64,000 bases of DNA from Rothia mucilaginosa ATCC 25296. Its GTDB lineage: Bacteria; Actinomycetota; Actinomycetes; Actinomycetales; Micrococcaceae. The DNA is taken from assembly GCF_000175615.1 (NCBI RefSeq), contig NZ_ACVO01000003.1:36744-100743 (forward strand). The letters run 5' to 3'. This document shows positions 50,900-58,997 of the stretch, in pieces (position 1 is the stretch's first letter; every line of letters begins with the position of its first letter). The notes below the pieces were generated by a model, which saw only the letters and a list, made by a program, of their open reading frames with translations, did no database searches and was not told the origin of the DNA. Made by a program: the position numbers and the translations under genes.

Positions 50900-52481
50900 G
50901 CTCTTCCTCCTTCTTGCGGCGGTCATATTCTTCGGTGGGCACGTCGAACGGAACCAGCAGGCCGCCGCCCATGTGGCGGGACTGGCCGATGGCTACGAGG
51001 GTCGTGTCCGTTGCCAGGTTGCCGAGGTCTACGATGCCGCGCCACGGCTCTGCGGGCAGAGTACGCGGCAGCTTGTAGGCGTAGGCGGCGGGGTTCTGGG
51101 TTACACGGTGGGCTTCCAGAACCTTAGCCTCAGCCTTTTTAGTGACCTGGTCCCTCAAGCTACGAATTCGTTCGCGTGAGGTTTCAGCCTCGGGCGCTTC
51201 GAAGCTGTCACGCCACACGTAAGCCATGGAAAGCAGAGCGGCGTCAGCGAAGGTCCATGCCTTCGTCTCAGCCTTCTTCGGGCGGTTGAAAACGCGCGAT
51301 TCGGGAACGGCCGCGCTGAGGGTACGCCACAGACGCTTGTACCCGGTCTTGGGGGCATCCCAGAAACCCTGTGCGGGCAGGCGCTTCTGGCGAAGCTTCA
51401 CAGTCAGCCGGGGGAAGTCCTGAGCGTAGAGAGTTTCTACGCTCCTGAGAGCGATACCGAGTTCTACTGCCTCATCGGTCGGGGCGCTTGCCGGAACCAA
51501 GACGAGCAGGACTCCCCTAGACTTCACCTCACGACGCAGGTAGTCGGGCAGGTAGCGGGCAGGCAGGTACTGCAGCGCCAGGCTGTTGGCCGGCTTGTGA
51601 CCCTTGGGGTACCTGCCGGTGATGAGGCTGGGCGCGCCGAATCCTGCGGCAGCAACGAGAGCCTTGTGCAGCAGGGAGCTTGCCTTGACGTACTGTTCGG
51701 GCTTCAGCTCTTCACCGTCTACTTCGAGGAGCCACAAGTATTCCCAGGGGCTGGTGGAGGTTTCAGCCTCCACAGGCTGGTACTTGATGGATCCCAGGCC
51801 TGCGGTGGGTACCGATGAGGGGCGCATCGTGTCGCTCGCTGCGGTCTTGTCGCCTGCCTTGGTGGGAACCTTGGCGGGGTACGCTTCTGCATGAGCACGC
51901 ATGAGCGCGTTGATTCGACCGGGTACGGGTACGCGGACGGGCATGCCGCCTGCTTCGAAGGGGCCCGACTTAGTGTCGATGGTGTGGGTGGGTTCCACGT
52001 CTCCGGTGTAGAGGGCGGTGAAGCTGCTGGCTTCTCCGAGGGAGGGTACTTCGCCGCAGAGCTGGGTGATGGTTTCCGCGATGTCTGCGGGTACCTTATC
52101 GTACTGCCAGCCGATGGTGTCGGATACTGCCCAGCCGTCGGATACGGCGCGACGTTCGGTCTGCCGCCCGTCCTTGGTGGAACGTGCTACCTCGCGGTAC
52201 ATGAATCGGCTCATCTTGTTGGGTGAGCGGTACACGGGGCACATGTCGGGAAGCTGTAGCCCGGTCGGGGGGTTCTCCTCAAGCCACTTGAGGGCCTTGA
52301 GAGATTCTTCCGAGGGGGCAAGCCGCCCGTTTTCGATAATTGCGTGAGGTCCCTGCGCGGCCGCGCTGAGGAGCGCGGCCTGCAAGCGGGCAGGGTCGGG
52401 GAAGGTGTCGGGGCTTCCGTCCGCCTTGTGGCCCTGGTATACGCCGAGCGGGAACCTCGCGAGAATTCCGAGGTTCGTCAT
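50892..52481 (-). CDS. csb2: CRISPR type I-G protein Csb2 (Cas5-Cas6 fusion)
   Basis: Protein of 529 residues (GSU0054 family). The N-terminal part (LGILARFPLGVYQGHKADGS, then DPARLQAALLSAA) is the Cas5-like RAMP fold. The C-terminal part (about 350-529) is expected to carry the Cas6-like endonuclease that cuts the repeat RNA at the foot of its hairpin; SRHMGGGLLVPFD near the end contains a His and a Gly-rich loop of the kind seen in RAMPs. Which residue is catalytic cannot be fixed by eye. Starts one base after the csb1 stop. Its ability to process very different stem sequences is directly relevant to the variable repeats of this locus. Confidence 0.88.
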   Translation of the reverse strand: MTNLGILARFPLGVYQGHKADGSPDTFPDPARLQAALLSAAAQGPHAIIENGRLAPSEESLKALKWLEENPPTGLQLPDMCPVYRSPNKMSRFMYREVARSTKDGRQTERRAVSDGWAVSDTIGWQYDKVPADIAETITQLCGEVPSLGEASSFTALYTGDVEPTHTIDTKSGPFEAGGMPVRVPVPGRINALMRAHAEAYPAKVPTKAGDKTAASDTMRPSSVPTAGLGSIKYQPVEAETSTSPWEYLWLLEVDGEELKPEQYVKASSLLHKALVAAAGFGAPSLITGRYPKGHKPANSLALQYLPARYLPDYLRREVKSRGVLLVLVPASAPTDEAVELGIALRSVETLYAQDFPRLTVKLRQKRLPAQGFWDAPKTGYKRLWRTLSAAVPESRVFNRPKKAETKAWTFADAALLSMAYVWRDSFEAPEAETSRERIRSLRDQVTKKAEAKVLEAHRVTQNPAAYAYKLPRTLPAEPWRGIVDLGNLATDTTLVAIGQSRHMGGGLLVPFDVPTEEYDRRKKEEEHD

Positions 52482-52482
52482 A

Positions 52483-53772
52483 TTATTCAGCGTCCTCCGC
52501 AGTGGCGTTCGCGATGATGCTGGAGTTGCCATCGACGTTGAAAGTCTGGCCATTCCAGTCAGCCACGCCAGCCTTCTTGGCGTTCTCGATAGCCTCGAGG
52601 AGCAGCTGGTCGGCCTGCTTAACGGTCAGGGGCGCGAAGGTCTTCTTCTGACCGAACCGCTGGTCGAGGGTGACAACGGGTGCGGCGGATTCAATCAGGT
52701 CGCAGTTAGCGCGGATGTAGAGTTCACGCTCAGCACGGGCAATAGCGTTGAGGCCGAGCGCAGCAAGGAGTGCACGCGCAGCAATGTTCTTTTTTTCGTC
52801 CTGGCCGAAGCGCAGCTGACGCAGGGTGGCGAGGCTCAGAACCCAGGAGCGAATAATGCGGCGGCAGGCTACAGCGCCGGTTTCTTCAAGTACGGGCGGG
52901 ATGCTACCCAGGCCGAGAGTGGATGCGGAGATGCGGGCGTCAGCCTTGGCCTTCTTAATTTCGTGGCGACGAGCTCCGACATTGCCCGGGCTCAGTTCCG
53001 CTTCCTGGTCGTTGATCAAGGATTCCATATCCTTGGGAGCAAGCTTTACACTGGCAGCTACGGCGTCAACGCGGGCGCCGCCACGGCGTGCCTGTCGGTG
53101 TTCAGCGCCGGGTTCCTGGTCTGCGAGGACGCCGATGATTTCACCGACGAGGGCGCTGCGCAGGCGGACCTGGTTACTCTTGCGGGTGGAGTCCCATGCG
53201 CCGAAGAGGAGCGCTGCGGGGGCGGTTTTGAGCAGTGCGCTCATGTCTGCGGGGGTGCAGTTGCGCAGTGCGCGGTACTGGTCGTTTTCGGTGATGGGCT
53301 TATCGTCGACGCGACCGGCGCGGAAGTGGCCGTCGAAGATGCGGTGGGAAAGCTCCATGTCGGTGTATTCTACGGGGCCGTTTTCGGTCTTGTAGGTGAC
53401 GACGGCGCGGGGAATCTTGACGGCTGCTTCGTCGCCGTACTGGCGGCCCTGCTCGATGGCGGCTTCTGCACGGTTGAGTTCGGACTGCTTGCTGTCGATG
53501 AGGACGACCTTCTGAGGCTTGCCCTTGACGGCCTTTTCGGCGTCCTTGGAATCTTCTTCCTTCTTGGGTTCGTCCTGGCCTTCAAGCTTCTCCACGATGT
53601 AGCGGGTTTCGTAGGCGAATACGGACTTGGAGCCGTCAACGAACTTGGCGGGTGCTACGGATGCGTGGGGGCCTGCGGCGGGTTCGAGTTCGGTGATGGA
53701 GGTGATGACGGAGCCGCCGCCGAGCTCGAGGTTATCGAGGAGATCGGCGAGGGTGATAGTGTTCTGGGACAT
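52483..53772 (-). CDS. csb1: CRISPR type I-G protein Csb1 (Cas7)
   Basis: Protein of 429 residues (GSU0053 family), backbone subunit that multimerises along crRNA. Visible family features: SVFAYETRYIVEKLEG near 70, FDGHFRAGRVDDKPITENDQ near 165, ALLFGAWDSTRKSNQVRLRS near 200, GSIPPVLEETGAVACRRIIRSW near 300. Start set at MSQNTITLADLL, six bases after GGAGAC; an upstream ATG (18 codons) lies in the promoter region. First gene of the csb1-csb2-cas3-csb3 operon, whose members overlap or abut. Confidence 0.92.
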   Translation of the reverse strand: MSQNTITLADLLDNLELGGGSVITSITELEPAAGPHASVAPAKFVDGSKSVFAYETRYIVEKLEGQDEPKKEEDSKDAEKAVKGKPQKVVLIDSKQSELNRAEAAIEQGRQYGDEAAVKIPRAVVTYKTENGPVEYTDMELSHRIFDGHFRAGRVDDKPITENDQYRALRNCTPADMSALLKTAPAALLFGAWDSTRKSNQVRLRSALVGEIIGVLADQEPGAEHRQARRGGARVDAVAASVKLAPKDMESLINDQEAELSPGNVGARRHEIKKAKADARISASTLGLGSIPPVLEETGAVACRRIIRSWVLSLATLRQLRFGQDEKKNIAARALLAALGLNAIARAERELYIRANCDLIESAAPVVTLDQRFGQKKTFAPLTVKQADQLLLEAIENAKKAGVADWNGQTFNVDGNSSIIANATAEDAE

Positions 53773-53793
53773 GGTTGTCTCCTTATATGTTGG

Positions 53794-53830
53794 GTGCACG
53801 TTTGCTTCGATGCGTTGGACGTGCACGTTT
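53794..53830 (-). promoter_or_regulatory. Direct repeats in front of csb1
   Basis: GTGCACGTTT occurs at 53794-53803 and again at 53821-53830 (27 bases apart, between the likely -10 TATACA near 53836 and the start codon). Position fits a repressor operator; no known regulator was recognised. Confidence 0.45.
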
Positions 53831-53909
53831 ACTTGTATAGCTTTAAGCTACTCTGCTTTTTCAAAAGGTGCGCGCGTTTTCGTCACGCCGCTATTTCAAG
53901 GACGGTAAT

Positions 53910-53973
53910 ACCCCCCTGAATCTGCACTATAACAGCCATACTTTAGGCATTATTCAACACAAATTCAGGGGGT
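53910..53973. repeat. Inverted repeat CCCCCTGAAT / ATTCAGGGGG
   Basis: Eleven-base arms (ACCCCCTGAAT type, with one extra C on the left) separated by about 42 bases. No T-run, so a terminator is doubtful. It could be a remnant of a small mobile element. Confidence 0.4.
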
Positions 53974-54047
53974 CGATTCTCCTACTCATACTGTGCTTGC
54001 TTCATTGTTCAAATGAGATTGGCGTAGCTGGAGGAGGATTTAGCAGG

Positions 54048-54131
54048 ATGCCACATAAACGGTCAGTACTCGGCACGGATTGGAAATCCACTCTGCGTCG
54101 CCGATATACTGATTCAAATCGTGTTTTGTGA
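54048..54131 (+). CDS. Possible 27-residue basic peptide
   Basis: ATG preceded at ten bases by a strong GGAGGAGG. The peptide (begins MPHKRSVLGTDW, ends RRRYTDSNRVL) is rich in Arg and Lys. It lies opposite in direction to the cas genes, between csb1 and cas2. Only the ribosome-binding site speaks for it; no family recognised. Could be chance. Confidence 0.2.
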   Translation: MPHKRSVLGTDWKSTLRRRYTDSNRVL

Positions 54132-54177
54132 CAGCAAAACATGACTTCCGCTTATTGCGGTATCAAGGTACTTCAAA

Positions 54178-54212
54178 GCCGCCTACTGCGACTCCGTCGT
54201 GGTAGGCGGCTT
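54178..54212. terminator. Hairpin at the end of the small membrane gene
   Basis: GCCGCCTAC / GTAGGCGGC with a 15-base loop; followed by TTTT on the plus strand and by TTT on the minus strand. The TAG stop codon of the minus-strand gene is within the stem. Confidence 0.65.
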
Positions 54213-54536
54213 TTGCGCATCCGCTGACACGTGCACGGTTACATGATTATGAGGGGTGAGAACGGTAATCACCGTTCCACCGTGGCTCACAACCGAGACA
54301 TGAATATGCGCGGATTCCTCTCCAATGCTCAGAGACGGAGCGCTTGCAGCACCCCCATCACTCAGCATTTCTTCAGAATGTGCCTTTTGAGGAATGCCCA
54401 TCTCAGGCAGGTGTCCCACACGAGCCAGGATAGGCTTAAATACCATCTCAATCAGCACAAATGCAATAAGATTCACGATCACCCCCGTGGCCATCGGCGT
54501 AGCCTGCGAGATGGGATCAATTCCAGTAGTCAGCAT
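54183..54536 (-). CDS. Small membrane protein inside the cas locus
   Basis: Protein of 117 residues, unknown family. Start chosen at MLTTGIDPISQ because AAGGAA lies eleven bases before this ATG; the longer frame begins with a TTG that has no such site. One membrane segment (MATGVIVNLIAFVLIEMVF, about residues 15-33) sits near the N-terminus. The C-terminal half is soluble and contains several His (SAHIHVSVVSHGG and TPHNHVTVHVSAD), a pattern that may bind metal. It lies between cas2 and csb1 on the same strand, followed by a stem that includes its own stop codon. Membrane proteins are known as accessory parts of some CRISPR loci; any role here is guesswork. Confidence 0.55.
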   Translation of the reverse strand: MLTTGIDPISQATPMATGVIVNLIAFVLIEMVFKPILARVGHLPEMGIPQKAHSEEMLSDGGAASAPSLSIGEESAHIHVSVVSHGGTVITVLTPHNHVTVHVSADAQKPPTTTESQ

Positions 54537-54639
54537 TACCGCCAACTTCCTTACCGCCGCTTCATGTTGACCGACTGCACCAGATTTCCCAGGAGTCGGA
54601 CTGAGGTTCAAGCGACATGATCAGCCTCAGTCGCTCAAA

Positions 54640-54990
54640 CGTACCACATCCCCCTCAAATAGTCAAAATCACGAAAACCCTCGGGCTCCTTGAAAAGATT
54701 ATTGGAGGTATACATTCCGAGCCCCCCTTCCAGAATTTTTCCGAAGGGGGGGGGACACATCGAAAGCTCTCAAAGGGCCTGAACAGCTTCACTTTGAGAG
54801 ATGCGTAAGAAAGGTTGCCCCTTGAAAGTATTATTGGAGTCCTCAATGAATACTCTCACCACTACGGGCGCGAGGGACAGATAGGAAGCGCATACTTCGA
54901 GGGTTTTGCAACCTCCTCCATTATCCCACCCCCTCGACCAGTCCGCAATCGAACTCGTCATTCCTCCGCTCCCCTGCCGCGCGTCGCTAG
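54640..54990. other. Structured repetitive non-coding block between cas2 and the interference operon
   Basis: AAAACCCTCG (54674) and CGAGGGTTTT (54898) form an outer inverted repeat of about 235 bases. Inside are two related units with TTGAAA(A/G)(G/T)(A)TTATTGGAG at about 54690 and 54822, a stem CCCCCCTTC / GAAGGGGGG around 54722-54752, and a stem CTCTCAAAG / CTTTGAGAG at about 54767-54800. No coding frame looks real. Minus-strand TTCATTGAGG near 54841 equals ten bases of the CRISPR repeat handle. Confidence 0.5.
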
Positions 54991-55008
54991 CGAATGAGCA
55001 GCACGCGG

Positions 55009-55308
55009 CTAGAGAATGAGCGCATCCGATTCGGTCACCTCGCGCGCCCGGCCAATGTAGCTGAAGGTCGGCTCGTCTAGGCGGGCCAGCAGCCCCAGGT
55101 CGCAGAAGAGCACTGAGTCCTCGTCCGGATCAATGAGTTCCTGAACTTCGTCTTTGATGCGCCGCACCTTGGCGGGGGCCGCATCCACAATAAAGACGCT
55201 GTACTGAATACGGTCCCCATAACTGAGAATGAGCTTGGCCAGTTTGGCGCGCCGCCGGTCGCTGGGCACGTCGTAAGCGATGAGTGTTCGTCGGGCGTCG
55301 TCACGCAT
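55009..55308 (-). CDS. cas2: CRISPR adaptation protein Cas2
   Basis: Protein of 99 residues, normal length. The ferredoxin-like beta strand RRTLIAYDVPSDRRRAKLAK holds the conserved Asp after the first strand; then GDRIQYSVFIVD (second conserved strand) and EDSVLFCDLGLL. It bridges two Cas1 dimers during spacer integration. The start codon overlaps the cas4-cas1 stop by one base (TAATG), so the two are coupled; no gene follows for about 470 bases, meaning the interference genes need their own promoter. Confidence 0.96.
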   Translation of the reverse strand: MRDDARRTLIAYDVPSDRRRAKLAKLILSYGDRIQYSVFIVDAAPAKVRRIKDEVQELIDPDEDSVLFCDLGLLARLDEPTFSYIGRAREVTESDALIL

Positions 55309-56918
55309 TATCGTACGGTCACCCCCGTGTACTCGCGGGTGGTTCCGTTAATTACTCCCAGGAGCATGCGGGCTTGCACCTCAATAGCGCGGCGCCACGT
55401 CACCGAATACCCGTAGGTGGGGTGGGTAATCTCCGTGGCCATTCGCTTCTCGAACGCGGCGATGATGGTCTTCCGCCCTTCGGGTGTGAGCCGGTAGCTG
55501 CCACCAACCGCGGTGAAGTGTGCCGCTTTGACCTGCTTCCTATTGATAAGAGACACCACCACAGAATCCGCGATGACGGCACGGAACTCTTCCATAAGGT
55601 CAAGCGCGAGCGCAGGCTTATTGCGAGAGCTGCTGTGCAGGAACCCGGCATGAGGGTCAAGCCCGCACGTGAGAATCCCACGAATGCATTCTGAGCTGAG
55701 CAGCCCGTAGGCGTAGTTCAGCAGAATGTTGATGGGGTCGTTAGCGCCTCTCCCCTGCCGCCCGGCCCAGGTCCAGCCGAGTTCGGTGAGCACGTCTTCT
55801 TTGAGCATGGTCGCGAAACTACCGAAGTAGAGCGAGGCGGCTTCACCTTCGATGCCGAGCAGTTCCGGAATTGAGGTAGCCTGCGGTGTGTGCTTCTGAA
55901 TGTCTCGCATGGTGCGGCATGCGTCTGCGGCGTGGCCGTTGCGGCGCAGCAGGGTCGCTTGGTTTGAGATCTTGCTGGCAATCATGGCGGCCGCTATGGG
56001 CAAGTGCCCCTGCGCTGAGAGGACATGCTGTTGCACGCGGGCCAGTCCATTCGGTCCGGTACCGGGTTGCGACCAGCCGTAGACTCGGCCGGTGCTGGAG
56101 CACCAGATGATGGTGCAGTTGCGCCACATGAGTTCTCGTAGAAGCGCGGAGGAAACGTCAATGTTTCCGTGGACCACGAGGCTGTGCACGCGTTCGAGGG
56201 GTACGCTGCTGATTGTTTCACCGCGGTGTTGCACGATGAGGCGTCCTTGCTGGACGGTCGCTCTTGATCCTTGCGTGGTGAGGTGTGCTACTTGGCTGTC
56301 GGGGTTGCTGGCGACGACGCGCGTAATGTTTTCTTTTCCGTGGGATTCGTCGGGTAGACACACGGAGATGTGGGAGCACCAGCTGCAGCGGGGTGAGTCT
56401 TCGAGGGGTTGCGGTGCTTTCGGACTATCGATGAGCGCACGGGTAGTGTGTACGTATTCTTCTGCGGTGCGGATGTCTTCGTCTGAGATATCGACGGGCA
56501 CGGTTTTGTTGTGGTTGGTGAAGTGCACCGCGCATTCACTGACGGTTTCGCCAGCTTCTTCGAGGCAGATTTTCTGAAGGGCAAGTTGTACCCTGTGGGC
56601 GGGCGTGACGGATGCGTTGCGGCGTACGGGGGTTGCTTTGTATTCGATGATGCGGGTAGAACCGTCTTCTTGCGGTTCGATGGCGTCGCACCGTCCGGTG
56701 AGTCCGAGGCGTGTTGATGAGATGGTGACTGCGCGCTGTTGTGTGCCGCGGGATGTTTTGGGGTCGTCGACTCGTTTGTGGGCGGATTGCCCTTCTTGCA
56801 TTTGCGAGGTGTCGGTCTTTTCGCCATTGGATTCGATCCATGCGCGGCGGGGGCAGTACACGGTGTGCATGACGAGTGAAATAGGAAGTTCGTCGCCTGC
56901 ACTGTAGGGGGTAGACAT
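55308..56918 (-). CDS. cas4-cas1: Cas4-Cas1 fusion, CRISPR adaptation
   Basis: Protein of 536 residues; the fusion is a hallmark of subtype I-G. Cas4 part (1-200): CPRRAW near residue 25 (first Cys of the Fe-S cluster), the RecB-like core IIEYKATP and VQLALQKICLEE, and the last Cys triad in SPRCSWCSHISVC (near 193). It trims prespacers and selects the PAM. Cas1 part (210-536): LVVHGNIDVSSALLRELMWR, the Glu of LLGIEGEAASLYFGSF (near 360), the His of DPHAGFLHSSSRNKP (near 440) and the acidic LDLMEEFRAV form the metal site of the integrase. Start at MSTPYSAGDE after AAGGAGACACC. Candidate promoter in front: TTCAAC, 17 bases, TAAACT. Confidence 0.96.
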   Translation of the reverse strand: MSTPYSAGDELPISLVMHTVYCPRRAWIESNGEKTDTSQMQEGQSAHKRVDDPKTSRGTQQRAVTISSTRLGLTGRCDAIEPQEDGSTRIIEYKATPVRRNASVTPAHRVQLALQKICLEEAGETVSECAVHFTNHNKTVPVDISDEDIRTAEEYVHTTRALIDSPKAPQPLEDSPRCSWCSHISVCLPDESHGKENITRVVASNPDSQVAHLTTQGSRATVQQGRLIVQHRGETISSVPLERVHSLVVHGNIDVSSALLRELMWRNCTIIWCSSTGRVYGWSQPGTGPNGLARVQQHVLSAQGHLPIAAAMIASKISNQATLLRRNGHAADACRTMRDIQKHTPQATSIPELLGIEGEAASLYFGSFATMLKEDVLTELGWTWAGRQGRGANDPINILLNYAYGLLSSECIRGILTCGLDPHAGFLHSSSRNKPALALDLMEEFRAVIADSVVVSLINRKQVKAAHFTAVGGSYRLTPEGRKTIIAAFEKRMATEITHPTYGYSVTWRRAIEVQARMLLGVINGTTREYTGVTVR

Positions 56919-57016
56919 CGGTGTCTCCTTGGTGTGAGCGAATATGGTGGGCAGTCTGCTTTGGCTGCTTGGTTTTGAGGGTAGCACCACGGTGTGGTGT
57001 TTTGGCTTATCAGCGA

Positions 57017-57045
57017 GTTTATGACGCTATTCCGGCGTGTTGAAT
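57017..57045 (-). promoter_or_regulatory. Candidate promoter of cas4-cas1/cas2
   Basis: Minus strand: TTCAAC (57045-57040), 17 bases, TAAACT (57022-57017), about 100 bases before the start codon. Confidence 0.45.
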
Positions 57046-57138
57046 TTTCTGCTTGGAGGTGTGGAGGAGGCGGGTAGCAGCTGGTGGGTGGGGCTTGCGG
57101 CTGGGGTTTTGGTCTGGCTGCTTCCTGCTCAGCCAAAA

Positions 57139-57183
57139 AGGAAAAGCTCCGTTCCTGGGCTGTGATGGGTCCACGAACGGAGC
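57139..57183 (-). terminator. Terminator at the trailer end of the CRISPR array
   Basis: Minus strand: GCTCCGTTC / GAACGGAGC with a 20-base loop, then TTTTCCTTTTT. It lies 8 bases past the last (oldest) repeat and shows that the array is read leftwards. Confidence 0.85.
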
Positions 57184-57190
57184 AGGAATA

Positions 57191-58960
57191 GGTTAGGGAA
57201 AGTCCCTACAAAACTGTAGGGAAGGTTGAGGTGTTTCCCGCGCAAGCTGGGATGAGCCACCCGCCTCAATGAAGGTCCCTACGAAAAAGGTAGGGAAATG
57301 GGCGCTTAGCCAAAGATAATCTCTGCGGCCTCTTCGCCTCAATGAAAGCCCTTCCAAGAAGGAAGGGAAATGCACCCTGCCCACGCCGCATCGCTACCCC
57401 TTCCAGGCCTCAATGAAAGCCCTTCCAAAAAGGAAGGGAAATCGGATTCTGCGTCATGCTCGCCTCGCGTGGCCCGGTGCCTCAATGAAAGCCCCTCCAA
57501 AAAGGAAGGGAAATGATACGCCGAAGCACCGAACCCCGTGACCGGAATGTAGCCTCAATGAAAGCCCCTCCAAGAAGGAAGGGAAATAACCGGTACCACC
57601 CAACAGGTCGAACTCGATAATGTCACCTCAATGAAAGCCCCTACAAAACTGTAGGGAAATGGGGTGTGTCTCGGCTGCGCGCGGTTCGCGTGTCGAACCT
57701 CAATGAAAGCCCTTCCCAAAAGGAAGGGAAATAATGAAATCTGGTGTGGCAAAGAACCCCTGGAAATCACCTCAATGAAAGTCCCCATTGAGAAACGGAG
57801 AAATTTAGCTATGGACTCACCCCCGAGACCTTGCCGGACCTCAATGAAAGTCTACACCTCAAGCTGCAGAACAAACGGCCCCGTGGTCATACGGGGGGGA
57901 TATTGATCTGTCTTATTGAAAGTCCCCACAAGCTGATGGAAATAGTTTTTCAGATTTCGGGGCGAACGTCTCGGTGAGGCCTTAATGAAAGTCCCTACAA
58001 AACTGTAAGGAAATCGGCGATGCATGCCGTTGGTGCGGTCACGTGGTGCCTCAATGAAAGTCTCCGCTTGAAAGCGAAGATAAGATTACCCAGGCGTGAG
58101 TTTCAGACACACCCGACGGCCCTCAATGAAAGCCCTTCCAAAAAGGAAGAGAAATCTGAGCGTGGAGCCTTTTATCCCTGAACCTGAACCGCCTCAATGA
58201 AAGTCCCTACGAAAAGGTAGAGAAATCTGAATGACCCGCAGGCGGCAATCCGCGCGATGGGCGAGCCTCAATGAAAGTCTCCGCTAGACAGCGAAGAAAT
58301 CGGCATCAGCGACACAGCCGTTTAAATGGCCGACAAAGCCTCAATGAAAGCACTTCCCAAAAGGAAGGGAAATCCCGAGGACAGCTACTTGCCAATGGTC
58401 GGGCCCTCTACGCCTCAATGAAAGTACCTACGAAAAAGTAGGGAAATAGCCAGCGGCGATACTTGCCGTTGGTGCGGCCACGTTGTGCCTTAATGCAAGT
58501 CTCTCTCTTATAGAGAGAATATCTCATAATATACACCTGTCTCACTCAGTGCATGAGCCCTCAATGAAAGTCCCTCCGAAAAGGAAGGGAAATACGTGAC
58601 CGTAGCCGCTCATTCCCGCCGCATTCGGCCGCCTCAATGAAAGTCTCTGCTAGAAAGCGAAGAAATGGAACGACCGCTAGAGGAAGTCCACTCATTAGCC
58701 ACGAAGCCTCAATGAAAGCCCTCCAAAAAGGAAGGGAAAATCCTTGATAACCGCATCCGCCGGAGCAACTGAGCTTGTGCCTCAATGAAAGTCCCCACAA
58801 ATCTGTATGGAAATTGACCATCTGTACCCTGAACCCTGTTGGCAATCACGACGCCTCAATGAAAGCCCTTCCCAGAAGGAAGGGAAATGGTTTAGATGTT
58901 GATGGAGGTTGTCATCATTGCGCGGCCTCAATGAAAGCCCCTCCAAAAAGGAAGGGAAAT
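57191..58960 (-). repeat. Variable-stem section of the array (trailer side)
   Basis: Repeat starts seen: 57191, 57264, 57337, 57408, 57480, 57553, 57626, 57698, 57770, 57839, 57909, 57980, 58049, 58121, 58192, 58266, 58339, 58413, 58488, 58558, 58632, 58707, 58780, 58854, 58926. Stem types: CCCTTCC/GGAAGGG, CCCTAC/GTAGGG, CCCTACA/TGTAGGG, TCTCCGCT/AGCGAAGA and TCTCTCT/AGAGAGA, plus decayed forms at 57770, 57839 and 57909. The copy at 58558 is identical to the leader-side repeat. Confidence 0.95.
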
Positions 58961-58997
58961 CTGCGTTGGCTCGTGAGGGCATGCTCGGCGAATCTGA

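Noticed and set aside
54045..54125. tRNA-Ser-like fragment (GGCACGGATTGGAAATCC ... GATTCAAATC)
   Set aside because: Looks like anticodon and T arms at first sight, but T-arm and acceptor pairing fail and no D arm fits.
54536..54611. Longer start (TTG at 54611) for the small membrane protein
   Set aside because: No ribosome-binding site at TTG, whereas AAGGAA precedes the ATG at 54536.
54841..54880. Possible isolated CRISPR repeat (CCTCAATGAA, then TACTCTC)
   Set aside because: Only ten bases match; no hairpin of the repeat type follows. Kept only as a detail of the structured block.
46962..56918. Other CRISPR subtypes (I-C or I-E)
   Set aside because: Csb1/Csb2 proteins, C-terminal HD in Cas3 and a Cas4-Cas1 fusion fit I-G only; no Cas8c, Cse or separate Cas6 genes.
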